Of a DNA stretch of 64,000 nt, positions 25,501-33,200 are shown one piece after another. Origin of the DNA: CAYTEH01 sp964436765 (GTDB taxonomy: Bacteria; Patescibacteriota; Gracilibacteria; Peribacterales; Peribacteraceae). The stretch is from NCBI GenBank assembly GCA_964436765.1, contig CAYTEH010000001.1, positions 17,151-81,150 of the forward strand. The letters are read 5' to 3'. The position numbers and the translations under genes are program-made. The notes under the pieces were generated by a model. It was not told the DNA's origin and made no database searches. It saw only the letters and a program-made list of their open reading frames with translations. Within the stretch, counting starts at the first letter, position 1, and every line of letters begins with the position of its first letter.

Positions 25501-26628
25501 CAGGATCCCACGGGTCCGGCGAACCAGAATGTTGATAACGGCACGGTCGCCGACACGGGCGTTGCTGCCAACCAGGACGCTGACGCTGTGAACAACGTCG
25601 TCGTCGTCCAGACGGGCGTTGCCAACAACGGCGCGCTTGCACAGGCTGCAAACATCGCTCCGACGGCTACCACCAACGCCAGCCAGGATGCTGATGCCGA
25701 CGCGTCGAACACGACGGGCATCGCCCAGGAAGGCACCACGGGCAACCAGAACGCCACGAACGGCACCGCCGCGGGCACCGATCTCGATGCCAACCAGACG
25801 GCCGGTTCCGAGAACAACGTCCTCGCAGTGATGAACTGCAACGTGACGAACGGCGCCTGCGCCCAGTACATCGACACGGCTCCGACGTCCACGACGACGG
25901 CTGGCCAGAATGTTGATGCCAACTCCGAGAACAACACCGGCATCGCCCAGGAACAGACGGGCGGTACGGCAGGCAACCAGAACGCCGAGAACGGCACTGT
26001 TGCCGGCACCACCGTTGGCGCGGATCAGGAGGCTACCTCCGGTAACGACGAGGTCACCATCCTCACCTGCACCGTCACGGGCGGCGCTTGCGCTCAGTAC
26101 ACGGGTTCCATGAACACCGCAGACACCACGGCCGAGCAGAACGTCTCGGGTGATTCCGCCAACAACACGGGAATCGTCCAGGATGCTGCAAACGGCGGTA
26201 ACCAGGACGCGTTGAACGCGGCTGGTGCAGCCACCGTGATCGACGCCGATCAGGACGCTTCGTCGCAGAACGATGCCACGACGCTCCAGACCAGCCTCGG
26301 CGGCGGCATGGGCTCGCAGAGCGCGACCCAGGAAAACACGGCCGACACGGATGCATCGCAGACCGTCACCGGCACGTCTGAGAACAACACCCTCCTCGGC
26401 CAGTTCAACATCGGCGGAGGCAATCAGAACGCTGTGAACACCGCAGCCGCTCTGACGAACCTTGGTGTCACTCAGAACGCCGACTCGACGAACAACTCGA
26501 CGATCGGACAGATCTCCACGGGCGGCGGTTCGCAGACTGCGGACTCCACCAACACCGCGACCACGACGTCGAACCTCGATGTCAACGCGGGCTCGTCGAA
26601 CAACACGGCGATCATCCAGTCGAACTAA
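22546..26628 (+). CDS. Giant secreted Asn/Gln-rich repeat protein (curlin-like N-x5-Q repeats)
   Basis: 1360 residues. The basic N-terminus plus hydrophobic segment (residues 1-41, ending 'SGAQA') is a signal peptide. The rest is a long run of ~19-20-residue strand-turn units in ~76-80-residue super-repeats. Recurrent text is N-x5-Q, then a Gly-rich turn, then NQ, as in 'GNVVGILQIGGGVQTNQ', 'NVNVLAQTAVG' and 'GNDIDVAQVSAGGQGNQ', with 'ADADATQ' and 'DNGTAA' between. Curli subunits use a related S-x5-Q-x4-N-x5-Q ladder, so a beta-solenoid or amyloid-like surface fibre is inferred. No SLH, LPXTG or C-terminal anchor is seen. Only a few Cys. A strong terminator follows. Confidence 0.85.
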   Translation: MLDRFTSNLSARLRRMSSPSKAAISTSVVTAMVVWTSGAQAAVNVSTLLNNLSNTVVGALAGNTSTNTTGLLQTQIGGGSQAAGNASVADADLAGVVNADATNNNAVAQLTAGPGPINQDITGSMIAGTVLGLGINVDATNLTGIVQTAIGGPANNQMVDNGVLADADVATAIDVDTSNTLAAVQATGASNVNQMVVPTMVAGSLVDDTQVADANNLTTILQTVVGGSANQALVNGAAAVTNIFTGQMINTFNVLTLLQVCGSNCNQNAAVTMAALTDADQTVVGTSDNVNVLAQTAVGSGPFNQALNNGSLAGVLAGATQEIATGNVVGILQIGGGVQTNQDAPVIALAGTEADQLVAADAGNLNVGLQTAIGGSAFNQQLDNGSFAGAGVGAAQEILTGNQVGIAQVQGGGQGNQSAPVIVGAFADATQVAVGMADNTNLLAQTAVGVPGAQFNQDMDNGTAAITGVLAGQALLTGNSVGISQIGGAGQGNQSAPVIAGADADATQFVTGIAANGNDLTQTAVGGAAGSQANQDMENGSLATSIVGAGQALVTGNDIDVAQVSAGGQGNQSAPILANADSDATQFIIAGAVNGNDLTQTSVGAGNQTNQDMDNGTAAINTVLAGQIVDTGNDIDVAQVSAGGQGNQSAPILANADSDATQFIVSGAGNLNVLDQTAVGGAGHQGNQDIDNGSIAADAVLAEQDVDSENNINVAQIHAAGQGSQNLVVDADADANAVQGIVTGAGNINLIGQTDVGGAGGQTNQDVDNLAAAATGVEAAQDVDAVNNVTAAQTGVATTGALSQNGSITPTATVNAGQGIVAGSDNLNLIGQTAGGTGQSNQDVDNGTAAVTGVAANQDADAVNNVALGQTAVLNTGAAAQSAVIAPTATVNAGQDVDAGSSNTNVIGQDASGASQANQDVDNGSLAATGVDANQDADAVNNVLVTQTEVINTGAGAQFVQVTPTATVNADQDVDADSSNTNLITQDPTGPANQNVDNGTVADTGVAANQDADAVNNVVVVQTGVANNGALAQAANIAPTATTNASQDADADASNTTGIAQEGTTGNQNATNGTAAGTDLDANQTAGSENNVLAVMNCNVTNGACAQYIDTAPTSTTTAGQNVDANSENNTGIAQEQTGGTAGNQNAENGTVAGTTVGADQEATSGNDEVTILTCTVTGGACAQYTGSMNTADTTAEQNVSGDSANNTGIVQDAANGGNQDALNAAGAATVIDADQDASSQNDATTLQTSLGGGMGSQSATQENTADTDASQTVTGTSENNTLLGQFNIGGGNQNAVNTAAALTNLGVTQNADSTNNSTIGQISTGGGSQTADSTNTATTTSNLDVNAGSSNNTAIIQSN
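24208..24309 (+). repeat. 102-bp perfect internal duplication, copy 1
   Basis: Bases 24208-24309 recur without change at 24436-24537, a period of 228 bp or 76 codons. Other super-repeats of the gene are much more diverged, so this is a recent duplication or conversion. Confidence 0.9.
24436..24537 (+). repeat. 102-bp perfect internal duplication, copy 2
   Basis: Second copy of the 102-bp block described at 24208, in the same frame, 228 bp downstream. Confidence 0.9.
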
Positions 26629-26649
26629 TTCCGGAATCGTCCGGTATAC

Positions 26650-26684
26650 AAAAAAGGAAGGGGCCGAGCCCCTTCCTTTTTTTT
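26650..26684 (+). terminator. Rho-independent terminator of the giant repeat gene
   Basis: AAGGAAGGGGC-CGA-GCCCCTTCCTT stem flanked by an A-run and an 8-T run. It is symmetrical, so it can also end the convergent 26.7-kb gene. Confidence 0.92.
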
Positions 26685-26699
26685 GGAGGCTCAGGGTTC

Positions 26700-27050
26700 T
26701 TATTTTGTCGCCTTCTCCGGCTGGCCTTCCTTTGCTGCGTCCGCGGGAGCCTGAACGTCCAGAGGAAGCGCGAGACCGTAGTAGAGCAGGCACTTCTGCA
26801 GGAACGATTTATAGTCCGAGTGCAGATACATGTTTCTTTCCAGTAGTTGCTGGTAGGCGGCTCCATCCTTCGTGTTTTTGCTCAGTTCTGCCTTTGACAT
26901 GAGAAGCTTGCGAGCGTCTGCCGAGGACTGAATCACGCAGCTCCGGTACACCCGTACAGGGCGAATCTGGAACCAGTAGAAGAGAAAAACGCCGGTGAGG
27001 GCGATGACCATTGCCCATTTGTGGGTCTTCATCCAGTGAACGATCTTCAT
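26700..27050 (-). CDS. Small membrane-anchored protein of unknown function
   Basis: 116 residues. One TM helix (about residues 12-28, 'WAMVIALTGVFLFYWFQI') near the N-terminus is followed by an outside-facing, Tyr/Leu/Lys-rich helical domain with two Cys and an Ala/Lys tail. Family not recognised. It lies between the giant repeat gene (convergent) and an SLH gene (divergent). The leader before its ATG is a polypyrimidine tract (TTTCTCCCCCCTTTTCCC) with no Shine-Dalgarno. Confidence 0.65.
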   Translation of the reverse strand: MKIVHWMKTHKWAMVIALTGVFLFYWFQIRPVRVYRSCVIQSSADARKLLMSKAELSKNTKDGAAYQQLLERNMYLHSDYKSFLQKCLLYYGLALPLDVQAPADAAKEGQPEKATK

Positions 27051-27155
27051 GGGAAAAGGGGGGAGAAATTCCGCGTCCGCGGAAGCGCGGCACTGTACGA
27101 GTTCACGGCCTTCCTAGTCAAGTACGCTGTACGTTCTCAATGCCCGCACAATGTT

Positions 27156-27185
27156 TTGACAATACTTTTGAAGGAGGTTTACAGT
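27156..27185 (+). promoter_or_regulatory. Promoter of SLH gene (TTGACA-N18-TACAGT)
   Basis: TTGACA at 27156-27161 and TACAGT at 27180-27185, spacing 18. The -10 ends 8 nt before the ATG, so the GGAGG at 27173-27177 lies inside the spacer and would not be transcribed as a Shine-Dalgarno. Confidence 0.6.
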
Positions 27186-27193
27186 GCCTCGCT

Positions 27194-28474
27194 ATGCACA
27201 GGACAATTCTTTCCACTCTCGTTATTGTTTTGATGGCCGCTGCAGCCGTGCCCGCCACTGCGCACGCCGAAGGCCCGTTTTACCGGAAGTCATTCTCCCT
27301 CCATGGGTTCGACTCGGCGATTCTTGCAACCCTCGGCTACGGAGCAACGGCGAGCGTCAGCTACTTTGAAGAAATTGCGTCCATCACGCCCGAACAACAG
27401 TCCGAAGTGCAAAAGTACGCGACCATCAACTGCCACCCGCTCTACATCATGCGTGACGGCAAGGTTGTAGAGGCGGGCTACAACTGCGAGACGTTTTATT
27501 GCCTTGGGTATCTCAACTCCGTTCCAAAGCAGTGCAAGTCGTCGGACGGGAAGTCGTTCGGTGGGGTCGTCGAAATCAGCACCCGCTTTGCACGGCCGTT
27601 CGATTACCCGCCCCACAAGCTGTTCACGGATTTTCCGGCATCGATGCAGACCGAGGCAATGCGCAGGAGAGCCGCGGACCTCGCGCGCATCCAGTGCTAT
27701 CCCTTCTACGTGATGTCTTTTGATGCCGTCATCGGAGAAGGCTACAGATGCGATCAAATAGGCTCTTATCCGAATTTTTCAAGCGCTCGCACCTGCACAT
27801 ACAACGCCTCCGAGAAGGCCTACGAGTGCGATGTGCCCGAGCGCCAGGGGGAGTTCGATATCCGCTACGCGGTTCTTGGCAACACCGGCCCCTTCAGCCA
27901 GTCCTCTGCCGCAGCTGCTTCGTCATCTGCGCAGTCCTCCGGCCCGCGCACCTTCACGGACGTCAAACAAGGCGAATACGGGTACACGGCTATCATGAGT
28001 CTTGCCGAACGCGGGGTCATCGGCGGCTACCCTGACGGCACGTTCCGCCCGCAGCGGACGTTAAATCGCGCCGAGTTCGTGAAAATGCTCATTGCCGGCA
28101 TGATTCCGAGTGCCGTTTCAAAGGAGAAGAACTGCTTCCCGGACGTCCGCGACCAGTGGTACAGCCCGTACGTCTGCGGCATCAAAAAATTGGGATGGGT
28201 CGAGGGGTACCGCGACGGGACGTTCGGGCCTGAACGCACTATTCTGCGCGAAGAGGCGCTGAAGCTCGTGATGGTTTCTGTGACGCCTAATTTTTCCTCG
28301 GACGCACCGCTTCCTCCCGACGTTTCGGTATCTGCGTGGTACGCGCCGTACGTGCGGAAAGCGGTTGAACTCAAGATCATTCTGGAGGCTGTCTTCCGCC
28401 CGGGCGTCAATGCCACGCGCGCAGACGCCGCCGTGTGGATGTACCGCGCCGACAAGTACAAATCGAGCCGCTAG
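27194..28474 (+). CDS. Secreted SLH-domain protein with N-terminal unknown domain
   Basis: 426 residues. Signal peptide 1-26 ('LMAAAAVPATAHA'). Residues 27-235 form a Cys-containing domain with two related halves, each having an 'iqCyPfYVM' or 'inCHPLYIM'-type segment and 'GYxC'; I do not recognise it. A short Ala/Ser linker (about 240-252) precedes three SLH repeats: 'GVIGGYPDGTFRPQRTLNRA', 'GWVEGYRDGTFGPERTILRE' and 'ILEAVFRPGVNATRADAAVW'. It is presumably non-covalently bound to the cell-wall polymer. Confidence 0.85.
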   Translation: MHRTILSTLVIVLMAAAAVPATAHAEGPFYRKSFSLHGFDSAILATLGYGATASVSYFEEIASITPEQQSEVQKYATINCHPLYIMRDGKVVEAGYNCETFYCLGYLNSVPKQCKSSDGKSFGGVVEISTRFARPFDYPPHKLFTDFPASMQTEAMRRRAADLARIQCYPFYVMSFDAVIGEGYRCDQIGSYPNFSSARTCTYNASEKAYECDVPERQGEFDIRYAVLGNTGPFSQSSAAAASSSAQSSGPRTFTDVKQGEYGYTAIMSLAERGVIGGYPDGTFRPQRTLNRAEFVKMLIAGMIPSAVSKEKNCFPDVRDQWYSPYVCGIKKLGWVEGYRDGTFGPERTILREEALKLVMVSVTPNFSSDAPLPPDVSVSAWYAPYVRKAVELKIILEAVFRPGVNATRADAAVWMYRADKYKSSR

Positions 28475-28592
28475 GAGGCGCTGTACGCGACTAAAACATC
28501 AAGCGAGAACGCGCGCAACATCGAACGCGTCCCGCGATTTGCCATGCCTTTTGAGACGGACGTACCATGACCCCCTTTTTTCCCCCTCGCCG

Positions 28593-30023
28593 ATGAATGC
28601 ACATCGTCCCCTGTCGTTCCGTACCCAGCTTGCAGGTATCTCTGCGTGCTCACTTCTGCTCGCCTCATTGCCGGCATCTGTCGGTGCGGTAGGCGAGCCA
28701 ACCTGCAACGGTCTCACGGCCACGATCTGGGTCGATACCGGATCGAACCACTTGATGGTCGGAGGCAGTGATGCAGGAACATATCTCGGCACCATCAACG
28801 GCACGTCGGGGAACGATGTGATCGTGGGCACCGCGGGTGATGACAATATCAACGGTAACGGCGGAAACGACACGATCTGCGCTCTCGACGGCCTCAACGT
28901 GATCGGCACCGGATCCGGCGACGATTACATCCTCACCGGAAGCGGAAACGATGTCGTCAATGCGGGCGAAGGTTCCAACATGGTTTCCACGGGCGATGGC
29001 AACGACGTCATCAACACCGGCAACGGCAATGACACGGCCGATTCCGGCCCGGGCTTCGATATCTGCGTGCTCGGCGGCGGCACCAACGCGGGTCTGGATT
29101 GCGAGAGTGGAAGCGGATTCCCAGGCGGCTCCTCTTCCTCCAGCAGCTCCGCGTCCTTGACGTCCTCGTCCGCTTCCTCCGTCTCATCCACGTCATCTTC
29201 GGCCTCGTCCGCGTCCAGTTCGAGCTCGTCGAGCACCAGCTCCTCCTCGTCTGTGTCATCGGCATCGTCCTCGGTGTCCTCATCGGGCGGATCCGGAAGC
29301 TCCTCGGGTGGCGGCGACACGGGCGGAACCGTGACGGCATCGTCCGGAGGCGGCAGCGGCGGAGGTGACGGCGGCGACCAGAACGGCGGATTCCGCGGCT
29401 CGCGCTTAAACGAATCTATCGCCAAGATGAACATGGTCCTGGCCAGCTACGGCACGGCGAGCGTACCGCGCGGCGCGTTCGGTGGCGGCACCGTTCGTCT
29501 CACGGGCGACAGTCTGCGGCTCTTCTGCAGCATGCAGCGTGCGATCGTCGGCGAGGCCATTCCGTCTATCGGCGTGCTGGCAGAGTACATTGCGCTTCGA
29601 ACCGGCTGGGATCTTGAATTTGTCGAGGACACGCTTCGCGATGTAAACCTGTGCGACGAAATCGTCTCGGAGCTGCGGCCAACCGTCACGGTGGCGGTCG
29701 CGTCGCCCACGCTTGTGGTGCTCGCGGACGACGGCCTGCCCGAATCGTCGAACAACGTATGGAACCTGTGCATCCGCGGCAAGGCGACGCTCGAAGACAT
29801 CCGGAGCAATGAAGACGGCTACTACCACCGTTCGACCAAGACCTTCTACCCGTACAGCTGCGACCACTACAACACCGATTCCGGCGCCAACTGGGTGTCT
29901 CCCGATGATCCATTCCTCACGTTCCGCATCGAGGCACCCGCCGAGGGATCTACGGCTCCCGTCGTATCTGTCCCCGAGGGTTATGCCCTTGTGCCCTCCA
30001 TCCAGACGACGGCGTCTCGCTGA
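28593..30023 (+). CDS. Secreted RTX-repeat, Ser-rich protein with shared C-terminal module
   Basis: 476 residues. Signal peptide about 1-31. Residues 65-175 hold hemolysin-type Ca-binding nonapeptides ('GTSGNDVIVG', 'GNGGNDTI', 'GSGDDYIL', 'GDGNDVINTGNGND'). Residues 180-250 are a Ser-rich, then Gly-rich linker. Residues ~268-476 form a globular module also found at the end of the 30.3-kb gene, with four conserved Cys contexts: 'LFCSMQR', 'NLCDEI', 'NLCIRG', 'YSCDHYN'. TACCAT is followed by a 24-nt leader with a C/T tract. The module may mediate surface attachment; that is inference. Confidence 0.85.
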   Translation: MNAHRPLSFRTQLAGISACSLLLASLPASVGAVGEPTCNGLTATIWVDTGSNHLMVGGSDAGTYLGTINGTSGNDVIVGTAGDDNINGNGGNDTICALDGLNVIGTGSGDDYILTGSGNDVVNAGEGSNMVSTGDGNDVINTGNGNDTADSGPGFDICVLGGGTNAGLDCESGSGFPGGSSSSSSSASLTSSSASSVSSTSSSASSASSSSSSSTSSSSSVSSASSSVSSSGGSGSSSGGGDTGGTVTASSGGGSGGGDGGDQNGGFRGSRLNESIAKMNMVLASYGTASVPRGAFGGGTVRLTGDSLRLFCSMQRAIVGEAIPSIGVLAEYIALRTGWDLEFVEDTLRDVNLCDEIVSELRPTVTVAVASPTLVVLADDGLPESSNNVWNLCIRGKATLEDIRSNEDGYYHRSTKTFYPYSCDHYNTDSGANWVSPDDPFLTFRIEAPAEGSTAPVVSVPEGYALVPSIQTTASR

Positions 30024-30041
30024 ACAACCTTCTATTGTACC

Positions 30042-30069
30042 GAAAGGGGCCCTGCGCGGGCCCTTTTCC
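30042..30069 (+). terminator. Rho-independent terminator of the RTX gene
   Basis: AAAGGGGCCC-TGCGC-GGGCCCTTTT stem with a T-run, 19 nt after the stop. Confidence 0.85.
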
Positions 30070-30101
30070 TTATAATGAAGCCAAAATGAGCCTGTATCTT
30101 C

Positions 30102-30159
30102 TGTGACGCAACATGTCACATATTTCAGACGATGTACATGTATACGTTTAATTATACAT
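30102..30159. promoter_or_regulatory. Two inverted repeats in the AT-rich spacer before the MBG gene
   Basis: TGTGAC-N7-GTCACA (30102-30120) and ATGTATA-N8-TATACAT (30138-30159) are perfect dyads in a strikingly AT-rich stretch (about 30090-30260). They are placed like operators for a dimeric regulator of the downstream 4.8-kb surface gene. The regulator is unknown. Confidence 0.5.
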
Positions 30160-30261
30160 ATAAACAATCAATTGCTCGATTAAGTGCGTTTTTATTCAAA
30201 GAAACCCTTGCATTCTATGATTATATAACTACTATTTGCCGACATTTCCCCTAATTAGCGT

Positions 30262-33200
30262 ATGGCGGCTCCCCTCCGTTCCACGCAGCTCGGTCAGGCC
30301 ACGTCTGGATCCAGCGCGTTTTTGCGACGTGCACTTGCTACAGGTGCAATCGCTGTCTCTTTTATTTCTTGGTCGAACGTTGCAATGGCGGCGTCCAGTG
30401 GACCGCTCAATGCTGGTGCAGGAGCCACTGGTGGAGGTAGTGGCACGGCATGGTCCAATCCTAGCAATATCGCTGGTGCAGGCGTTGCAACCGCTGCATT
30501 GGACGACCAGCCTAATGCAAACGCTACATCAGAAGCCCTTAATGGTACGAATTACGGATTTTCTATTCCGACGAACGCCACAATTAACGGCATTACAGTG
30601 ACAGTCAACAGGCAGAGCTCCTCCAACGCTTCCAGCGATAGCGTTCAAGACAATAGCATTCGCCTTCTCAAGGCCGGATCTGTTGTCGGTGATAACAAGG
30701 CAACGACCACAGATTGGCCGACATCACTCGGTGTTGCTACCTATGGCGGTTCTAGCGACCTTTGGGGTACAACATGGACGCCAGCACAAATAAATGCATC
30801 GAACTTCGGAGTTTCCTTGGTTGCAGAAAACGAGAGCTCGAGCCATGCCAGAACTGCATCCGTTGACTACATTCAGGTCACAGTTACATACACTGTCACA
30901 TTGACCAGCCAGACGATCACAGTGACGACGGCAGCTCCGGCAAGCGCTTCCTACGGCAGCACGTTTCCGGTCGCTGCAACGGCATCCTCCGGTCTTTCGG
31001 TGGCCATTACGACCACCGGCGGCTGCACGATTTCGGGCGGCACGGTGACGATGACCAGCAGCACGACTTCCTGCGTCGTCTATTACAACCAGGCTGGCAA
31101 CGGCACGTACGCTGCTGCTCCCGAAGTGACCTCGACGACGACGGCAACGACCCGTCCTCTCACGATCACGGCCGACAGCACCAGCAAGACGTACGGCTCT
31201 GCGGTGACGTTCGCAGGCACGGAATTCTCCTCCAGCGGTCTTGTCTTCTCCGATTCCGTCACGAGCGTCACGCTCTCCAGCACCGGTGCTCCGGCTGCTG
31301 CAGGCATCGGCACCTACGGCATTGTTCCAAGTGCCGCAGTCGGCACGGGTCTCAGCAACTACGCGATCACGTATTCGAACGGCTCCCTCACAGTGAATGC
31401 CATGCCGATCACGGTGACCGCCGATGATCAGACGAAGGTCTACGGCCAGGCAGACCCGACCCTCACCTACGTCGTCACGGGCACGCCCGCGAACGGCGAC
31501 ACGTTCTCCGGAACGCTCTCCCGCGCTGCGGGCGAGGATGTGGGCACGTACGCCATCTCCCAGGGCACGCTCACGCTCGGTTCCAACTACACGATCACGT
31601 ACGTGGGCGACAACCTCACGATCACGAAGGCTCCGCTGACCGTGACCGCCGATGACAAATCTCGTGATTACGGCCAGGCAAACCCGGCTCTCACGGCTAC
31701 GTACAGCGGCTTCCAGAACGGCGATGACGCCGGCGACCTCACGGGCGCCCCCGACCTGAACACGACCGCGACGCTGTCCAGCCCCGTAGGCCCCTACCCG
31801 ATCACGGTGACGGCCGGTTCGCTCTCCTCCGCCAACTACTCCTTCTCTTTCGTGAACGGCACGCTGACGGTGGGCAAGATCGCTCTGACCATCACGGCCG
31901 ATGACGATTCCAAGGTGTACGGTGACGTCGTTTCCTTCACGGGCAACGAATTCACGCAGTCCGGACTCGTCTCCCCCGATTCCATCACGAGTGTGACGCT
32001 CACAAGCGCAGGTGAGCCTGCAACCGCGACCGTTGCCGGTTCGCCGTACGCGATCGTCATCAGCAACGCTGTCGGCTCCGGCTTGGGCAACTACAACATC
32101 ACGTACGTGAACGGCTCCCTGACCGTCACGACCCGCCCCGTCACCGTGACGGCCGACGATAAGAGCAAGGAATTCGGCGATGCCGACCCGGCTCTCACCT
32201 ACCAGATTACGAGCGGTTCCCTCGCGAACACCGACGCCTTCACGGGGAACATCACGCGCACGGCCGGCGAGACGGTGGGCAACCACCCCATCACGCAGGG
32301 CACGCTCGCGCTTGATGGCAACTACAACCTGAGCTTCGTGAATGGTACGCTCACGATCACCGATACCACCGCTCCAGTCATCACCCGCACGGGTGCAGCG
32401 GAGGTGACGGTCTACCAGAACGCCACGTACACGGATGAAGGCGCGACGGCGTCGGATGCCGTTGATGGCGACCTTACGGCCGAAATCGTCACTGTGAACC
32501 CCGTTAACACGGCGGTTCTTGGCGATTACACGGTGACCTACGACGTTGCAGACACGGCTGGTAACGACGCAGTTCAGGTGACGCGCATTGTGCACGTAGT
32601 TCCCGTCCCCCCGGGCACGCTCACGGTCATCAAGAACACTGTCGGCGGCGACGGAACGTTCGACTTCAGCGGCAATGGGACCATCGGTTCGTTCTCCCTG
32701 ACCACGGTCTCGGGCACCGATTCCGAGGATTTCTCGCTTGAGCCGGGCACCTACACGGTTACCGAAACCGTTCCGACGGGCTGGACCATGACGGGCAACA
32801 CCTGCACGGATGTTGCAGTCACGTCGGGCCAGACCTCCACGTGCACGATCACCAACATGAAGAACGGCACGATCAAGCTGACGAAGAATGCTCCGGGTGC
32901 AGCCGTCAACCAGCACTTCACCTTCACGGGCGATATCAACGGCCAGATCAAAGACGGCCACACCAAGACCCTCACCGTCATCCCGGGCACGTACACGACC
33001 ACGGAAGTGGGCGAATCGGGTTGGACGCTCGTGAGCATCGTCTGTGATGCAGGCGGTTCCGGCAACCTGGGCACGTCCACCGCCACCTACACGGTCACGG
33101 GAGGCGAGACGATCGAGTGCGTATTCACGAACAACCAGAGCGGCGGCGGATCTTCCTCCAGCTCCAGCAGCTCGGTGGCGTCCAGCAGCAGCTCGTCCAG

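Noticed and set aside
22540..26793. A 1417-codon open frame antisense to the giant repeat gene
   Set aside because: It is a by-product of GC-rich repetitive codons; its translation is Arg/Val/Gly/Asp-rich without motifs, and it covers the terminator.
27173..27177. GGAGG Shine-Dalgarno for the SLH gene
   Set aside because: It lies 17 nt before the ATG and inside the spacer of a TTGACA/TACAGT promoter, so it is probably not transcribed.
30102..30120. CRP/FNR site
   Set aside because: Half-sites look similar, but the spacing is TGTGA-N9-TCACA, not N6, and no CRP-like gene was seen.
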